From: Sanghuangporus weigelae | Lineage: Eukaryota; Basidiomycota; Agaricomycetes; Hymenochaetales; Hymenochaetaceae | DNA length: 64,000 nt | Direction: 5' to 3' | Assembly: GCA_033182465.1 (NCBI GenBank) | Contig: CP137321.1 | Location: forward strand, 558,001-622,000 | Shown here: one piece after another, positions 13,900 to 26,875 of the stretch | How the letters are laid out: each line of letters starts with the position of its first letter | Numbering within the stretch: position 1 is the first letter of the stretch | The notes under the pieces: model-generated | Told to the model about the DNA's origin: nothing | Database searches by the model: none | Seen by the model: only the letters and a program-made list of their open reading frames with translations | Position numbers and translations under genes: made by a program

Positions 13900-14158
13900 C
13901 CACTTTCACAATGCAGGAGAAGACGAATCGCCGCTGTTGCATTGGAGCAGTTATATTCAAGTAAGTCGTATCGTATATCTCCGACACAAGATATGCAGCA
14001 CATTAAGTAAGAACAAGATATGGATGAGTGACGTATTTTTACAATGCACGAGACAGGAAGGAAGAATAGCAGTAGTCATTAGCTCTGAAGATCCGGCGAC
14101 CTGTTTATGCAGCCATGTAATCAATCATGTACACGAGTAGTTTGGAAGAATAGAAGAC

Positions 14159-17100
14159 TCACAGCTCTCTACTCGACGACATGACAGGGCTACGGAATGG
14201 GTTAACATTCTCGTCGCGGAAGTCGTTCTCGGGTAGGTCAAGTTCATCTGTCAACTCTGAGCTGTCACTGCTCCACGCCAAGTCCATTGGCTCCTGTTGC
14301 AATTGTTCCTGCTGGTCTGAAGGTATTTCTTTCCCCTTCCCGTAGGGAGATTTAAACGGAGAAGACAATCTCCTGAACGAGTGTTCGCGTAATGAACGCA
14401 AGACTCCTGAGGGGAGATGCGCAAAGTGCATGAATCCCGGACGTTCTGGTGCTGAAGTGTTGACCGCAGGGTACTCCTCAGGTACAGTTTCGGGTTCTCC
14501 AAGTCCATAATTCCTCTTCGCACCATCCGTTCCAGCATCTCGTTCCGCACTCTGGAGCAGCTGTGAAGTCCATCTTCTTCTCCTCGCAGCAGATTTCAAC
14601 GGATCTTGACTGTCTTTTAACTCTGTAGGTGTCGATGTCCCCGAGACCGGCTCGTCTTGCATCCGAGGCCACAATCGCAATTTCCCATCCTTATTGTCAG
14701 ACCTGAACGGAGACGTATCTGTATCTGTATCCATCGGCCAAGTAACTTCTCCGTGTTCATTGTCGGGAGTTAACGCCCCACCCATACTGACGTCAGGCGC
14801 ATTCCCCGGATCCACGTCCATGGGCGGTACAGGCTCGCGAGGTAGTATTGCCCTCCGCACTGCTCGACGGCCTTTGAGAACTTCATGCTCAAGACGTAGC
14901 CGGTTTTCGATCATATGCAACTACGAGACTGTTCAGTATATAGAGACATAGAAAAAACGAGAGCGTGCCTTTGGCCAAGTCACAGCCTGTCCTACTCTCA
15001 TCATTCTTTCCAATTCAGTTCTCGACGGATCGCTGAGGATGTTAATCCAGTCCTGCTCACAGTATTAGCACCAGTAGCAAGATACATCTGATTGCAGAAA
15101 ATTTACGTTGATGCGCGTCCTTGGCCAAATTCTATACAACCCGTCAGCAGCACTCCTTCATCTATGTGATTAGGCAACTCACGTTACGGTACCATCAAAC
15201 CTCTGCAGGAAGACGCTCGACCAATCCTGACCCAGAAGCTGAGGAAGCAGGTCCAGATCACGAATGACTTTGAAGTTCTTCGTAAGCTCGAGCTTCAACC
15301 ACTGCTCCGCTGCTGAGAGTAGGAAGTTTCCTCTCCAACCTGTACACACTGTCTGAGCCAACGGAAAACACTGTTGAGAGACCACATGCCTTTACCTTTG
15401 CCCTTCCTATGAGCGACCGGTTTCCCAGCTGATCCTCGAGGAGCAAAGAAAAATAGATGGATGTGAGGGTTCACTTGAGACACGACGGGATGGGTAACTA
15501 TCAGACGAAATGTTAGCCGGCTGAATGTGGAAGATGCTCCAACTGAAACCTAATACCATTGAAGTAATGATTGAGCAACTGAAGTGGGATATCGGACCTC
15601 AGCGAACCATCCTTGAATTTCGAGCCCCAGTCCCAAGGAATTAAATTTCCTTCCTTCGTCTTTTGCATGAGTACAACAGGGTTCAAGATGCCAGGAACTG
15701 CCGCAGAAGCCTATTATCAATAAGATCGCGTTAGCCTGTCGCCTCTTAATATATATTATTCTACTGAGCTCACAATGAGAGCGGTCCAGATGACCGTATC
15801 AGGAGCAGTGAGGTAGTTCAAAAGTTTCGTTGGGCTATGTCGATCGGCAGGAATGACGGATACGTTCAAGATGCGACCTGTCTTCTGGTATGCCTCGCGG
15901 AACGTAAGGGAGCCTCTTGTGAAGAAACATGCCTATCACAATACTCTTCAGTGTCAAACAGCCTGCTCTAATTCGTTGAACCAACTTACCTTTCTCGCCC
16001 AATCAACGCTATCGAACCTTGCACCAGTTTTCCAAAATCTTTTGAACCACTGACGGAAAGGCTCTTCGCATGCCGTGATCCTGTCAGCCAATTCCGGAAC
16101 CAGCAAAGCCTTTAGCTCGGCGTCTGTTCGAGTGGCGGCTAGTGCAGCGACCAATCCACCCGCCGAAGTCCCGGTGACTACTCGTGGAAGAAGGTCAGCA
16201 TCTACAAAGGCCCTGATAACTCCAAAGTGATCTTGCACAACGTCATTGAACCAAGAATACATTGCATACGATGTATAACTAGCTTACAGTATCCAAAGGT
16301 TGCTCCGCCTGACAGACAAAGCGCAGAAATGCCGAGGTTCATGTTCACGCTCTTAAAGAAGCGGCGCTTCTCTTCAATTGACAGAACCGAAGATTCTCGA
16401 ATGTAGGCTAGCGCTTTCTCCACTTCCGTAATGTAAGCTGTGCCAGGCTGCTGAGTCTGATGAATGCTGATTCCAGCCATAAATTGCTCACCTTCTATAA
16501 GGTCCTTCGTCCCATAGAAGGTCTACCCAAGTGTGCATTGAGTCAAGCAGAACGCACATGTGCAGCCCAAGACGTACCTCGCTATAAACTCTGCAAGTAG
16601 AAGATTTAGCTTCGGATGTTTGTTTTCAAGTCTTGAAGTAGCTCACCGTGCGCTCTCTACACCAGCAAAGTTCGTCCGTAAGCAAGTCTCCAATACACCA
16701 AGTACCCCTCGCGCATCATCAGCTCTTCTCAGACTTCGAAGAGACCTGAGCACCTTGCGAACAAGTCGCCAATCATAAAACGGATCTTCATCTACCCGCT
16801 TCCATTCATCAAACCCAAGATATTCATCCAATTCCAGAGCAGCTTCCTTCCATTCTTCATATGTAGACGCCGCATGGAGCTTCTTGCGGAGCCGACCCTT
16901 CCTGCCACGCCCTGTTACATATGTCAATCAGTCATTCATGTAAGTGTGTGTGTGCGGTTGTGAGGAAGAAACGCACACGCTGTGAACCATTCCTTTGCGT
17001 TTACACACTGCCGAACAGCCACGTACATGCCAAACTCGAAGAAAATAAATAGGAATATAAGTATCTATACACAAGAAGCCGGTCATTAAGGGAATTAGAG

Positions 17101-17561
17101 GTATATATGGAGGATGTGCGCACCAATAGCGGCCATCGGACAAGCACGAACAACCATTCCTGTCTCCTTTCATGCACATGATGCTGATGCTTCGTTCCTT
17201 TCCGTCGTTTCCGCACTCGAAGGTTCACAGGCGCGAAATCAGATAATGCAGACACCTTCCGTATGCGAGGCGTCCTGCCTCCATTAACATACCCCTGTTG
17301 TGAAAGAAAGGAGTTCGAATTATGTTGCTGGTGTTGTTGACCACTGGCAAGACTGAGAGTGCTGGGCGAATGATTTGGGGTATCCAACAGGTCGGTGTCT
17401 ACGAAATACTCTGCGCTGAGCGCGTGCGCAAAGGCTTCCATGTGGCTGCTAGGCATGAGCACACAGTTTGCCTTGAGCTGAGTAGGTACGAACCTTTCGT
17501 CCACATAGTTTGTATATAAGTCCTCATGAGCTCGACTTGAGGATGAAGGCAGCTCTGTCAT
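14159..17561 (-). CDS. Triacylglycerol lipase with DUF3336 and patatin domains (Tgl3/4/5 type)
   Basis: This is a lipid-droplet-type lipase that mobilises neutral lipid. The ATG at 17561 opens a disordered N-terminus (MTELPSSSSRAHEDLYTNYV). Then come RQEWLFVLVRWPLL and a hydrophobic segment (ILIFLFIFFEFGMYVAVRQ). The DUF3336 region reads YEEWKEAALELDEYLGFDEW. The patatin core shows the oxyanion loop LSGGATFGY, the nucleophile elbow GTSAGG (GxSxG) and the dyad Asp in FKDGSLRSDIPLQ. The dyad is complete, so activity is likely. The C-terminal exon (14159-14920) is polar, Ser/Pro-rich and ends NPFRSPVMSSSREL. Introns are about 50-60 nt. I cannot separate Tgl3, 4 and 5 from sequence alone. Confidence 0.9.
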
Positions 17562-17898
17562 TGTTGCCCCATCTTGATAAACCGCAGGCATAGCACAGAA
17601 CACGACGAGGAGAACTGATGTAGATGAGGAGAATAGGAAAGAATGAATTTGAAATATATTGGGGCCAGTGATTCAAGTTTTGATCGACCTTTGGGGCGCA
17701 CGGCACGACGGAAGGACGGATCAACTGAATCCTTGATCCGCACCGCACAATATCCTTTCACGTGCTCGCATCTTGTTGCTTTTACTTCCGTGTTCCCAGA
17801 TTGCATCATGAAAAATTCATAAAAACACGCTAGAGGATTACATTTACAATATAAAGTCCCAATATAATGCAACCAGGTACAGTTTAACTGCTCTTACT
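17562..17898. other. Intergenic
   Basis: It contains the promoter of the minus-strand lipase and the 3' flank of the bromodomain gene. Open frames here are short and uninformative. Confidence 0.5.
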
Positions 17899-19932
17899 CT
17901 AACCGCGTGTTCGAAGATTGTACGCCTCCGTCTGTTGGAAGTTCTGAATCTCAGCTTCGCTATCCTGCATCATCTGAGATCCTCATAAGTAAGGTATACT
18001 GGAAAACGAGAGAATAAACCCCTACTCACCTCTTCAGCCATCATATAAATATCTGAATTTGGTCGATTATACATCAACGAATTAGCAAACATGAGATAAA
18101 TGTCTCGTTGGTATTCGCTCGACGAACTGATTCGTCCATCTTTCACCCGGTTTTTGATCGTCTTCAAGTCCATGGGTCGTTTCACAATGTCTTGATAGTC
18201 CGGGGCTTCGGAAGGCTTGATAGGATTATGGAAGATCGTGCCATTTCTGTGCGCTGTTATCTGAGCATGCAACATTAAAATGACACTTTGGAAGCGCTTG
18301 CGTTCTATTGGCCTGAAGTCAGTACCAATGCATGAACGCAGCTCAAAACATCACAAACCCTTGGCATCTCTCGTTCCAGCTGTTGATAGAATCGCAGACG
18401 GTGTCGCGGGTGCAGGAGACTCCGCGGTCTCCACAGGCTCAGACTTGTCCCTTGCACGCTTCCTGTCTCTAGAAGACTCGGCTCCATCGGCGTCTGATGC
18501 ACTCCGTTTACCTGGTGAAGCCTTGGTAATCAGTACAAAACCAGATAATTGCATAATTCTTACCTTCCAGTCGTTCTTGAAGAGCTGGAGTCCATTCGCG
18601 CGATACCAGTTCCGTAGTTTCGTCTTCTCTTGATACGGTTTGGTCAGGAGATACGTCGCCAGGAGGTGTCTCTGGTGCAGCTTCCGCGTCCTCTTCCATC
18701 TCCTCCTCCTCGGCCTTCGTTTCTTGTACCTCTTCATCTGCGTCTGGCATCTCTTCATCCTCATCAGGAGCCGGGGTAGGAGATTTGATGGTCTCCGCAG
18801 GCTCCTTGCGCGTCTGGGAACGTGTCTTTGGCACATGCTTTGGAGATGCCGGAGGTTGCTCTTCTGAAACGGGAGGTACTGGACTAAGCTCGGATTCAGT
18901 TGACATGGATTCTGTGGGATGTTCTTCTGCAGCTTTTGGTGTTTCTTGCCGAGGCGAAGATTCCGGTGGTGGGGGTGACGATGGACGAATTGGCGACGAC
19001 ACATCCATTGGCACTTCACCGTCTGAACTGGGCATTTCTACTGGAACCTCATCCTATCACGACAACGTGAGTAATCATTCGCAAGCCTGAAAGAGAAAGG
19101 GTGTACATTTTGTTGGTCTTCCACAGGTCCCTCCGTTCGCGCAGTGGCAGTATCTTCTCTGACAGCCTAAGAACCGGAAGTAAGCATCAGTAAGGTACGA
19201 GAGTAACTCTACATACCACTGGTTCTATAGCCTCTGAGAAAAATCATCATCGTAAGTTCGTGCAATATATTGTTCAGCCATGGCTAGTCTTACCAGGTGT
19301 TTTGGCCGGAACAGCGGGAGGTAAGTCAAATGAAACTTCCGCTCCGCCGAGCTTAGCTCTTATCCTGTCATCCCATTTTCCAGCTCTGATTTCTTCGATT
19401 TGCGTCACTAGGATTCTACAAGCAACTGAGTTCCTCAGAACCACACATTCACAGTATGTACTCACTTAAATCGCTCCTCCTCAGTAGCAATTTGATTCCG
19501 TAGTTCCGCGACTCGGTCACGGTAGAACCTCTGAGCTAGTTGAGCATGTATCGGAGCTATGAGAACGTCAGGATCATATGTCAATTCTAGCCTGTTAAGA
19601 CCAACATTTCTTCGCCTCACACAAATCCGTCCTAGTCTGAAGTTCAGTCAATTTCCAAGTGGGCCAGCCACAGATCGTACGTACCTCTCAATATCAGCCT
19701 CCTTCATCAGATAGTTATATATCGCGATGCAAGATTGGACGGTAGAGAAGTTCTTCGGTTTCGAGATGAGAGGGTGTTTGGACAAGACTTTCGCGATCTC
19801 AGTCCAGGCCGACTGCCGTGCCCCATACTCGTATACGGCTTGAGCGAAGATTAAGCGGTCGCGCGAAGATAAAGAGGCGAAATCTTCTGCTGCTGCAAGA
19901 GCTCCACGGGTGACGCGACCTGCAGGAGGCAT
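17899..19932 (-). CDS. Bromodomain protein, BRD8-like
   Basis: The ATG at 19932 gives MPPAGRVTRGALAAAEDFAS. A SANT-like helical segment follows (LIFAQAVYEYGARQSAWTEI). A central coiled coil is followed by a long acidic Pro/Ser/Glu-rich linker (around 18508-19035). A bromodomain is near the C-terminus: FHNPIKPSEAPDYQDIVKRP, MDLKTIKNRV, and MFANSLMYNRPNSDIYMMA. The acetyl-lysine Asn is present in the YNRPNSD motif. The last exon ends NFQQTEAYNLRTRG with TAG at 17899-17901. The order SANT-like, coiled coil, bromodomain resembles BRD8 of the NuA4 acetyltransferase complex. That assignment is inference. It is divergent from CstF-64 with a 220-bp gap. Confidence 0.85.
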
Positions 19933-20152
19933 TGTCCTGGTTTCGGACTCGCAGTGCGTATTTACTGAACGTGTATGGTGGGGACCAACTTTCATTTTTT
20001 TTGGATTTTTGGTGAACAGGAGAGCACGTGACTCACAAAACCAAAAATATTTCCGAATAAAATTCAGCATTTCTTGCTTGCTTCAACCTGTCGTCCTTTC
20101 TGGCCTCAGTTCTTTACTTCAAAAGAAAATCACCGCTGTTGGTATAGTCAAG

Positions 20153-21907
20153 ATGAGCAAAGTCGTCTTCGGTATGTGTTCTGTCGGTGAAGACATCAGG
20201 TTCCGTGAATCTCAACGTGTCGTACTCTCAGTTGGAAATGTACCGTACCAGATGGGAGAAGTGAGCGTGTGCCGCTAGTCAAAGCAATGATCTCTTGGAC
20301 TCATACTTGCTTCAGGAACAGCTGATAGATATATTCAAGACCGTTGGACATGTGGTGGGCTTCCGGTACGTCGTACATCGATGCAAGTGGTGGTGGTGAC
20401 TCTGACAAAGCTCTTCGTATCGTCCGTCTCTTTGTTATCCTTAGACTGGTATACGACAGAGAGACAGGCAAGCCCAAAGGATATGGGTTCTGCGAATTCG
20501 CGGGTAGCTATTATGTTTCTCAGAATAGACGAATGGCTAGACTCAGTTAAACTAACAACCACTCGTTTGATTGTGTCCATTGTCCGCTCGTGCATTGTCC
20601 GAACAACATTCATCTCGTCTTGCGGTTGTCTGAAATGCGTGACTTTATTATGAATATACCGGCACTTGGCTCTTCCTGCTACAGACCATGAGACAGCGAT
20701 GTCAGCCGTACGGAACCTCAACAACACGGATTGTGGCGGTCGGAACCTGCGTATCGACTTGGCAGACTCGGATCCATACCTTGAAGGCAAGACTACTGTA
20801 CACGGCGAGATCATCGACGCCGGCGAAACACGAGCGCAATGGCGGCAACGCGAATTCAAACGCGATGATGACCGCTCGCGCGGTCCTGATAGGGAGTTCT
20901 TGAAATCGTTGCCACCTGGTGTCCCATTGGCGCAGGGAGTTACGGCGCTTGACGCGATTAGCCATAGGCTTGCGACTATTGACCCAGCCCAGTTGACGGA
21001 AGTGCTTGCCCAGATGAAGGTGCGGGGGTATAACTGATTTTCGTCTTCTGATTGTCACTGAGTGTCATGACCTTAGGCGTTCGTTATAAACCATCCTGAA
21101 CAGGCTCGCCTCCTTCTCGTCGCCCATCCACAGCTCGCATACGGTTTCTTCCAAGCACTATTACTCAACAGAATTGTCGATCCGGCAATTCTCCAGGTCC
21201 GTAGATTTTGTCTCAACTACGCTTGAATCGACGCTGATGTTTTTCGTCTCTCTCACATAGAGAATGCTAGCAGCCACCCAAGCGGCCACCTCAACCCCTA
21301 CGCCGGGAGGTGTTCCAGGTCCAGGCGCATCGACGCCGCGCCCACCCGCTCCTCCTCAGACCCTACAACATACAGCAGCACAAATGCCTCCCTCGTCGTC
21401 TATACCAGCACCTCCGGCTCCGTCTCAATTCCCACCATTCCCACCGAATCTTCAGCAACAGCAAGCACCTGCTCCAGTCCCGCCGGCTCAGCATCAGGCT
21501 TATTATCACCAGCCCACTCCGCCTCACCAGCCTGCGCAGCCCGTGGTCCCTCCACCTGTGCAATCGTCTACTCCTATCGCGGTAGCACCCGCCGCTTCGT
21601 TGGCTCCTGTTCCTTCAGCTGCTTCTGCTGCTCCGCCTCAGATCAACTTACCAGATAACATTGATCCCGCTCAAAGAGTACAGTCTTTCGAGCATGAAAT
21701 ATTATAATTTGCCGGCTAACTTTGTATTTCTTTGTAGGCGATGCTGCAACACGTACTTGCCCTTCCATTGGAGCAGGTCCAAAGCTTGCCGCCAAGTGAG
21801 CGGGAGGCTATTATGTTACTGGTCTGTATAAATTCTTTCTAAGGGCGGTCGGGATGCTAATTATTTAACTATAGCGAGCACAATTCTTAAAGCCACCGGC
21901 TGCTTAG
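20153..21907 (+). CDS. Cleavage stimulation factor subunit CstF-64 / Rna15-like
   Basis: This is a nuclear mRNA 3'-end processing factor that binds GU-rich downstream elements. The N-terminal RRM is split over several exons: MSKVVF, VGNVPYQMGE, LIDIFKTVGHVVGFR (RNP2 is VFVGNVP), VYDRETGKPKGYGFCEF (RNP1) and AMSAVRNLNNTDCGGRNLRI. The hinge domain reads VPLAQGVTALDAISHRLATI, FVINHPEQARLLLVAHPQLA and LLLNRIVDPAILQ. A Pro/Gln-rich region follows (21264-21680). The C-terminal helical domain is MLQHVLALPLEQVQSLPPSE with EREAIMLL. It ends FLKPPAA, TAG at 21905-21907. The intron near 20503-20685 is unusually long for this locus. Confidence 0.93.
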
Positions 21908-22129
21908 CAGAGTTGAAGGTGTATAAGGAACTCCTTTAGTCTGACCTTACTTCCCAATCATGTACCGTTGGCAATGTAGTGACTCGATCAAGGAATAGTC
22001 TACAAATCCACATACTAATGCAAGTACAATTTAACCTTCGGTTTTAAATCGATGAAGATGAAACAGAAACCCGAACAAGTAAGACTCTCTTTCTTAGTGT
22101 TGTGTTGCGAACGTTTCAGGTCGGCGAGC

Positions 22130-22722
22130 TTATTCAGTCGGAACGTAGTCCTCATCGTCAGCGTCATCCATTTCCTCGATGGACTGTAGAAAATGGACGT
22201 TCAGAAAATATGAACGCAGAAAGCCATAAGAAACTGACCTTGTCGAGTAAGACTGCAGTGGATACTTCCTTTACGTAGTAGATGGGATAATCGTAAATCA
22301 TTCGGCCAAGAAGGTAGCAGTGATGAGGCTTACCGTTGATTTCTCCTCCTCGATTTCATCAACCTCTTCGTCATCCTGCACATTTATGGTCATGTTAAGC
22401 ACGCAGTGCACGATGTAACATACACACAACTACTCACATCCTCATCTCCGCTCATCTCCGCTTCTTCTTCCTCGAAATCCTCCGGAAGATCCAATCCTGC
22501 TACGAGATGCGGCTGTCCTGGGACTGTAACCGCCTTGTAAGGACTCATAGTTGCAGCAGGGACCTCAACAGAAATAGATGATGCCCTTTAGACAAAGACA
22601 ACCTCGCGCACATCGTGCGTACTCACTTCATCAACGTCCATACTATCATCCACGCGTTCAACTGGCTTGGGAGGCTCAGACGACGCATTTGACGCGTCAT
22701 TCACGTTCATTGGCGTAGCCAT
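22130..22722 (-). CDS. Small acidic protein, unknown
   Basis: I do not recognise this protein. The ATG at 22722 gives MATPMNVNDASNASSEPPKP, VERVDDSMDVDE. Later short exons give SPYKAVTVPGQPHLVAGLDL, PEDFEEEEAEMSGDED, DDEEVDEIEEEKSTV and IEEMDDADDEDYVPTE with TAA at 22130-22132. It has five or so exons and is about 120 residues long, strongly acidic and probably disordered. A nuclear histone-binding role would fit the composition but is not shown. It is convergent with CstF-64. Confidence 0.65.
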
Positions 22723-23137
22723 CTCGCGTCGTCTCCTTGTTTTGCTTGAAAGTGCCTAGAGGAAGAAGAGAGAAGATGGTGGTCGAAAGTAAAACGCGTT
22801 GTGGTTTATTCTCTTGCATAGACCAGTATTTATACCGGCACGTGAGTGCGTGACTCTGTCGGCTAATGAGGAGAGACATTTATTCGAGGTCCCGCAGGTA
22901 ACAGGAAAAGCTATGCTAGGTAGTTTAGATTAGAAGTATCAGGTGCATTACAAACCATCTGATGGCCCTTGAATCGAGTAGAATTGAGATCGCACTCTCT
23001 ATGAGCCTTTGACGAATTGTCCGGTTGGTTGCTTCGGATGAATCCAGAAAGTGAATCGCGAAGCATGAAAGGGATGCTCTATTGTACATCATGCATAGCC
23101 AGACAGCACACGAATAGGTGCAATACATGATACATCT
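22723..23137. other. Intergenic
   Basis: This is the promoter side of the acidic-protein gene and the 3' flank of RBX1. Nothing else is visible. Confidence 0.5.
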
Positions 23138-23910
<773 letters not shown>

Positions 23911-24731
23911 CCTTGCTCGAGAAACGAACTTTATGAGATACAATGAAACGTGGTCTTGTTGCGAATGGGAGGTCGACGAAGAGTATGAGTTATGACTTGA
24001 CAAGAGACGCGTTGATGTCTTCATCTGGCGTAAGCATCAGTGTACGTAAGAACTTCCCGTAATGGTAATGATCTTGTTGTGTGTTCAATTCAAGTATTGG
24101 CCCTCAAATCAAGAGAACGAAAAGAAAGATGGGATGGGAAGTATGTGAATCGCTTGAGATGCGTTATGATATACACGGAGACGTTGTGATCTTTTCAACC
24201 AGTGATACTCTATTTGGACGTCCTCTTCAACTTGCTTCTCTACTTAGACACTTTATTCAAGTTTATTAAACAAAAATTCAATTCACAAATATTCTGACCA
24301 GAATAAAATTTCAATACATTCGAACTTGCATGATAAGAATTAACTACCTGAATGCAGTTGCACTCAAGAATTAGGAAAACTGAATGGATGACATTCAAAC
24401 TCCGCTTGAACCGCTCAATTAGCGAGACGCGCCGCGACCCGTGCGTGTTACTTACTAGTAATTGCTTCCGCATTCCCTTGCGCATATATTCAAAAGTCCA
24501 TTTCTCATATAATCTCTGTCGAGGTCATCTGTGCACAATCGTATCGTATCAGAACTTCTGCTTATCTCTACCCATTTAACTCGACGATTCGATTCGGCCG
24601 AAACCTGTAAGCCGGAAGACTCATCAGTCCGAACGAGATTAATCTTACTATGTAGTGCTGTGGCATAGACACAGTACGGAGATTAAGTCTCCTTCTTCAT
24701 TTCCGGTGTGTAAGTGTGATCGTTCATTACC

Positions 24732-24807
24732 GAGGTGTAAAGAACGAAACGAGGTGTAAAGAACGAAACGAGGTGTAAAGAACGAAACGAGGTGTAAAGA
24801 ACGAAAC
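24732..24807. repeat. 19-bp tandem repeat, four perfect copies
   Basis: Four head-to-tail copies of gaggtgtaaagaacgaaac read without mismatch. A partial unit (cgttcattac) precedes them. They lie in the gene-poor region and code for nothing obvious. Confidence 0.95.
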
Positions 24808-25211
24808 ACGTAAGAGCAGCTTTCCTCTCTCAGACAAATCCTCCGAATCACCCTTATCTACTCGGGACGGATCACGCAAGCCACATGAAATTGAAGGAAG
24901 AAGGAGGATCTTAGAGCGGATCTCTAGGGTTGTAGAACTTAGAAGAGGCGATTCACGCCACTCGGAGCTTACCTGGCCTATTAGTCAAAATCCGATTCCT
25001 CCTTCTCTTCTGAGAAAGCCAGCTTCGGAATCAAAACAAGGGGATGAGGACATACAAGGTCCACACCTAGGTCCACCTTATCACTTCTACACGCCCACGC
25101 TCTATCGAGGAAGAAGTACCAATGCTTATTGCTTCAGTACTTTCCGGACAACGATACGCCACGATAAGCAATAGTCCTTCCAAAGGACACGTCACGCGTA
25201 CTCATCTTGCC

Positions 25212-25713
25212 CATGTGTTGGCTTCGAATGACTCACGAGGGTAGGTCATCCCTACTCATCTCCACCCATTCATTTACCTCTTTAGGATTCCCCGAAGGCA
25301 TCGACGCGCTATACGGTCTTCGCATGACTACCGAGTTACTCACCCAGACCTGCTCTACCCCACATGCGTGCGCGCGAACCCGCCAAGCCATCGGTCTCAT
25401 CACACACTTCCACCTAACTTCCCTTCCTCAATTTGAGACTGCTCTAATTCACGCCTTGCGATACTTACGTGTCCCCTTCCCGAAGCGCCACCGCTTCTCC
25501 GACAATGCCGTGCGAACGCCCGCAGCTCTCATACCGCCCACGCGACCACCTCCCGCTCCGCATCAAGATCAAACACTTGAAAATCTCCGGTCAGGCTTAT
25601 CACTTATCTCGAATCCACACGAGCAGATGATCAAGTCCTTTTTATTCCAGAAGCTCACAAAGTGCAAAACACAGATCACCTGCTCACAAGCTTTCCCAGC
25701 GTTGTTGATTTAA
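25212..25713 (+). CDS. Doubtful open reading frame, unknown
   Basis: A single open frame begins MCWLRMTHEGRSSLLIST and ends ITCSQAFPALLI. It is Pro- and His-rich in the middle (IPPTRPPPAPHQDQ). I recognise no domain, catalytic motif or membrane segment. It has no clear intron signals, unlike its neighbours. It may be a fragment of an old mobile element or chance. Confidence 0.25.
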
Positions 25714-25867
25714 AACTTTTAGTGTCATGACAATCCCACTGTATCACGGACGAACTAACCACACATTTGCATTCATACAAACTGTAGTAAACATCTATGT
25801 ATGTACACACAACAATTCGTATGATACAAATACGAACAACGCAACGACAATGACAACAACAAGGCGC

Positions 25868-25906
25868 AGTCGTCGTCGTCATCGTTGTCGTTGTCGTTGT
25901 CGTCGC
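25868..25906. repeat. GTCGTT/GTCGTC microsatellite
   Basis: A short run of degenerate trinucleotides (gtcgtcgtcatcgttgtcg and continuing) is seen in non-coding DNA. Confidence 0.8.
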
Positions 25907-26875
25907 CAAAGAGATCTGTCTGTGAGACAAGAAAACAAGAAACGTCGAAACTAGCTAAATACTCAGTAATCGGAAAGAGACAGGGAGAAAAGATACGGAA
26001 TAAGGTAGGCGTTAAGAGTAAATAGAAGGAGCCTCGCCAAGGATATTGTGAGGGTACAAGACCAAGGCAGATGACAAGATAAAAAAGGCCGAAAAGACCG
26101 ATATAGAGGAATTGAAAAGAAGAGAAGAAGAGACATTGCAGCATTAGAATTGAACGCAAAGGAATCGAGGGAGGATTGATTTGATTGGTCGTCAAAGATT
26201 GCCTGTATATGGAAAGGATGGATTGCATGCGGGAGGGTTGTGGAGAAAATTGCAGCGTGTAGGGTTGGTGCAGCCGTGATAGGGTATAGAATAGATAAAA
26301 AAGCGTAAAGTCATGGGTCGAAAGAATAGAAAAACGAGATAAGAAGGCGAGCTTGCGAGAAGTCAAGAGAAGACATAGTCATAAGAACACAGAACAAGAA
26401 CTTTTGGGGGTGGCATGAAGAAGTATAGCGTAAGAGGGAAAGTGAATCCATCATCCTTCGATCGTCATGTGCATGGACCGCACGCCAGGAAAGCGGCAAA
26501 GGTTGAACATGTGAGACATACTGATACGAGCACGGGCACGAGCACGGGCTGCAATAGCGTTTGACAATGGAGCGAGGGAGCAGTCTGTGAAAATTCCGCG
26601 GAAGAAGGAAAGCAGAGCGACAGGTGGATGAGGGGTGAATCGCAACAGGAAGCGACCAACAGAAACAGCAGTTAGGCAATTCCGTTTTCCTCAACAAGTA
26701 CAGAGACTGCACGTAAGCATGATCTTATTTCGGTTGTCGCTTTAGAGTAAGATGAGCAAGAGTGGCGGAGCGTAATCTTAAATGAGAACTGTGGTATCCG
26801 TACAAGCGGATAGAGAGAATGCAAGACGGTGATTGGCCGACGAGAACCTCGAATCTGATGTCGAACGCACGGAAC

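Larger units (their letters stand above)
23911..26875. other. Gene-poor region of about 3 kb
   Basis: I find no convincing gene here. It holds a 19-bp tandem repeat (24732-24807), an open frame of about 165 codons on the plus strand (25212-25713) with no recognised domain, a GTCGTT-type microsatellite near 25868-25906, and low-complexity purine-rich plus-strand DNA from 25970 to 26470. The right end probably includes the 3' UTR of the minus-strand GTPase. The open frame could be a transposon remnant or a lineage-specific gene; the sequence does not decide. Confidence 0.5.

Noticed and set aside
24600-24660. Minus-strand CTGATGAG, resembling part of a hammerhead ribozyme core
   Set aside because: The partner GAAA box and a matching stem II are not present at a suitable distance.
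25773-26712. Overlapping minus-strand open frames of 130-200 codons
   Set aside because: They are low-complexity, rich in Ser, Leu and Phe, have no recognised domain and lie in purine-rich plus-strand DNA. They are probably the 3' flank of the GTPase gene.
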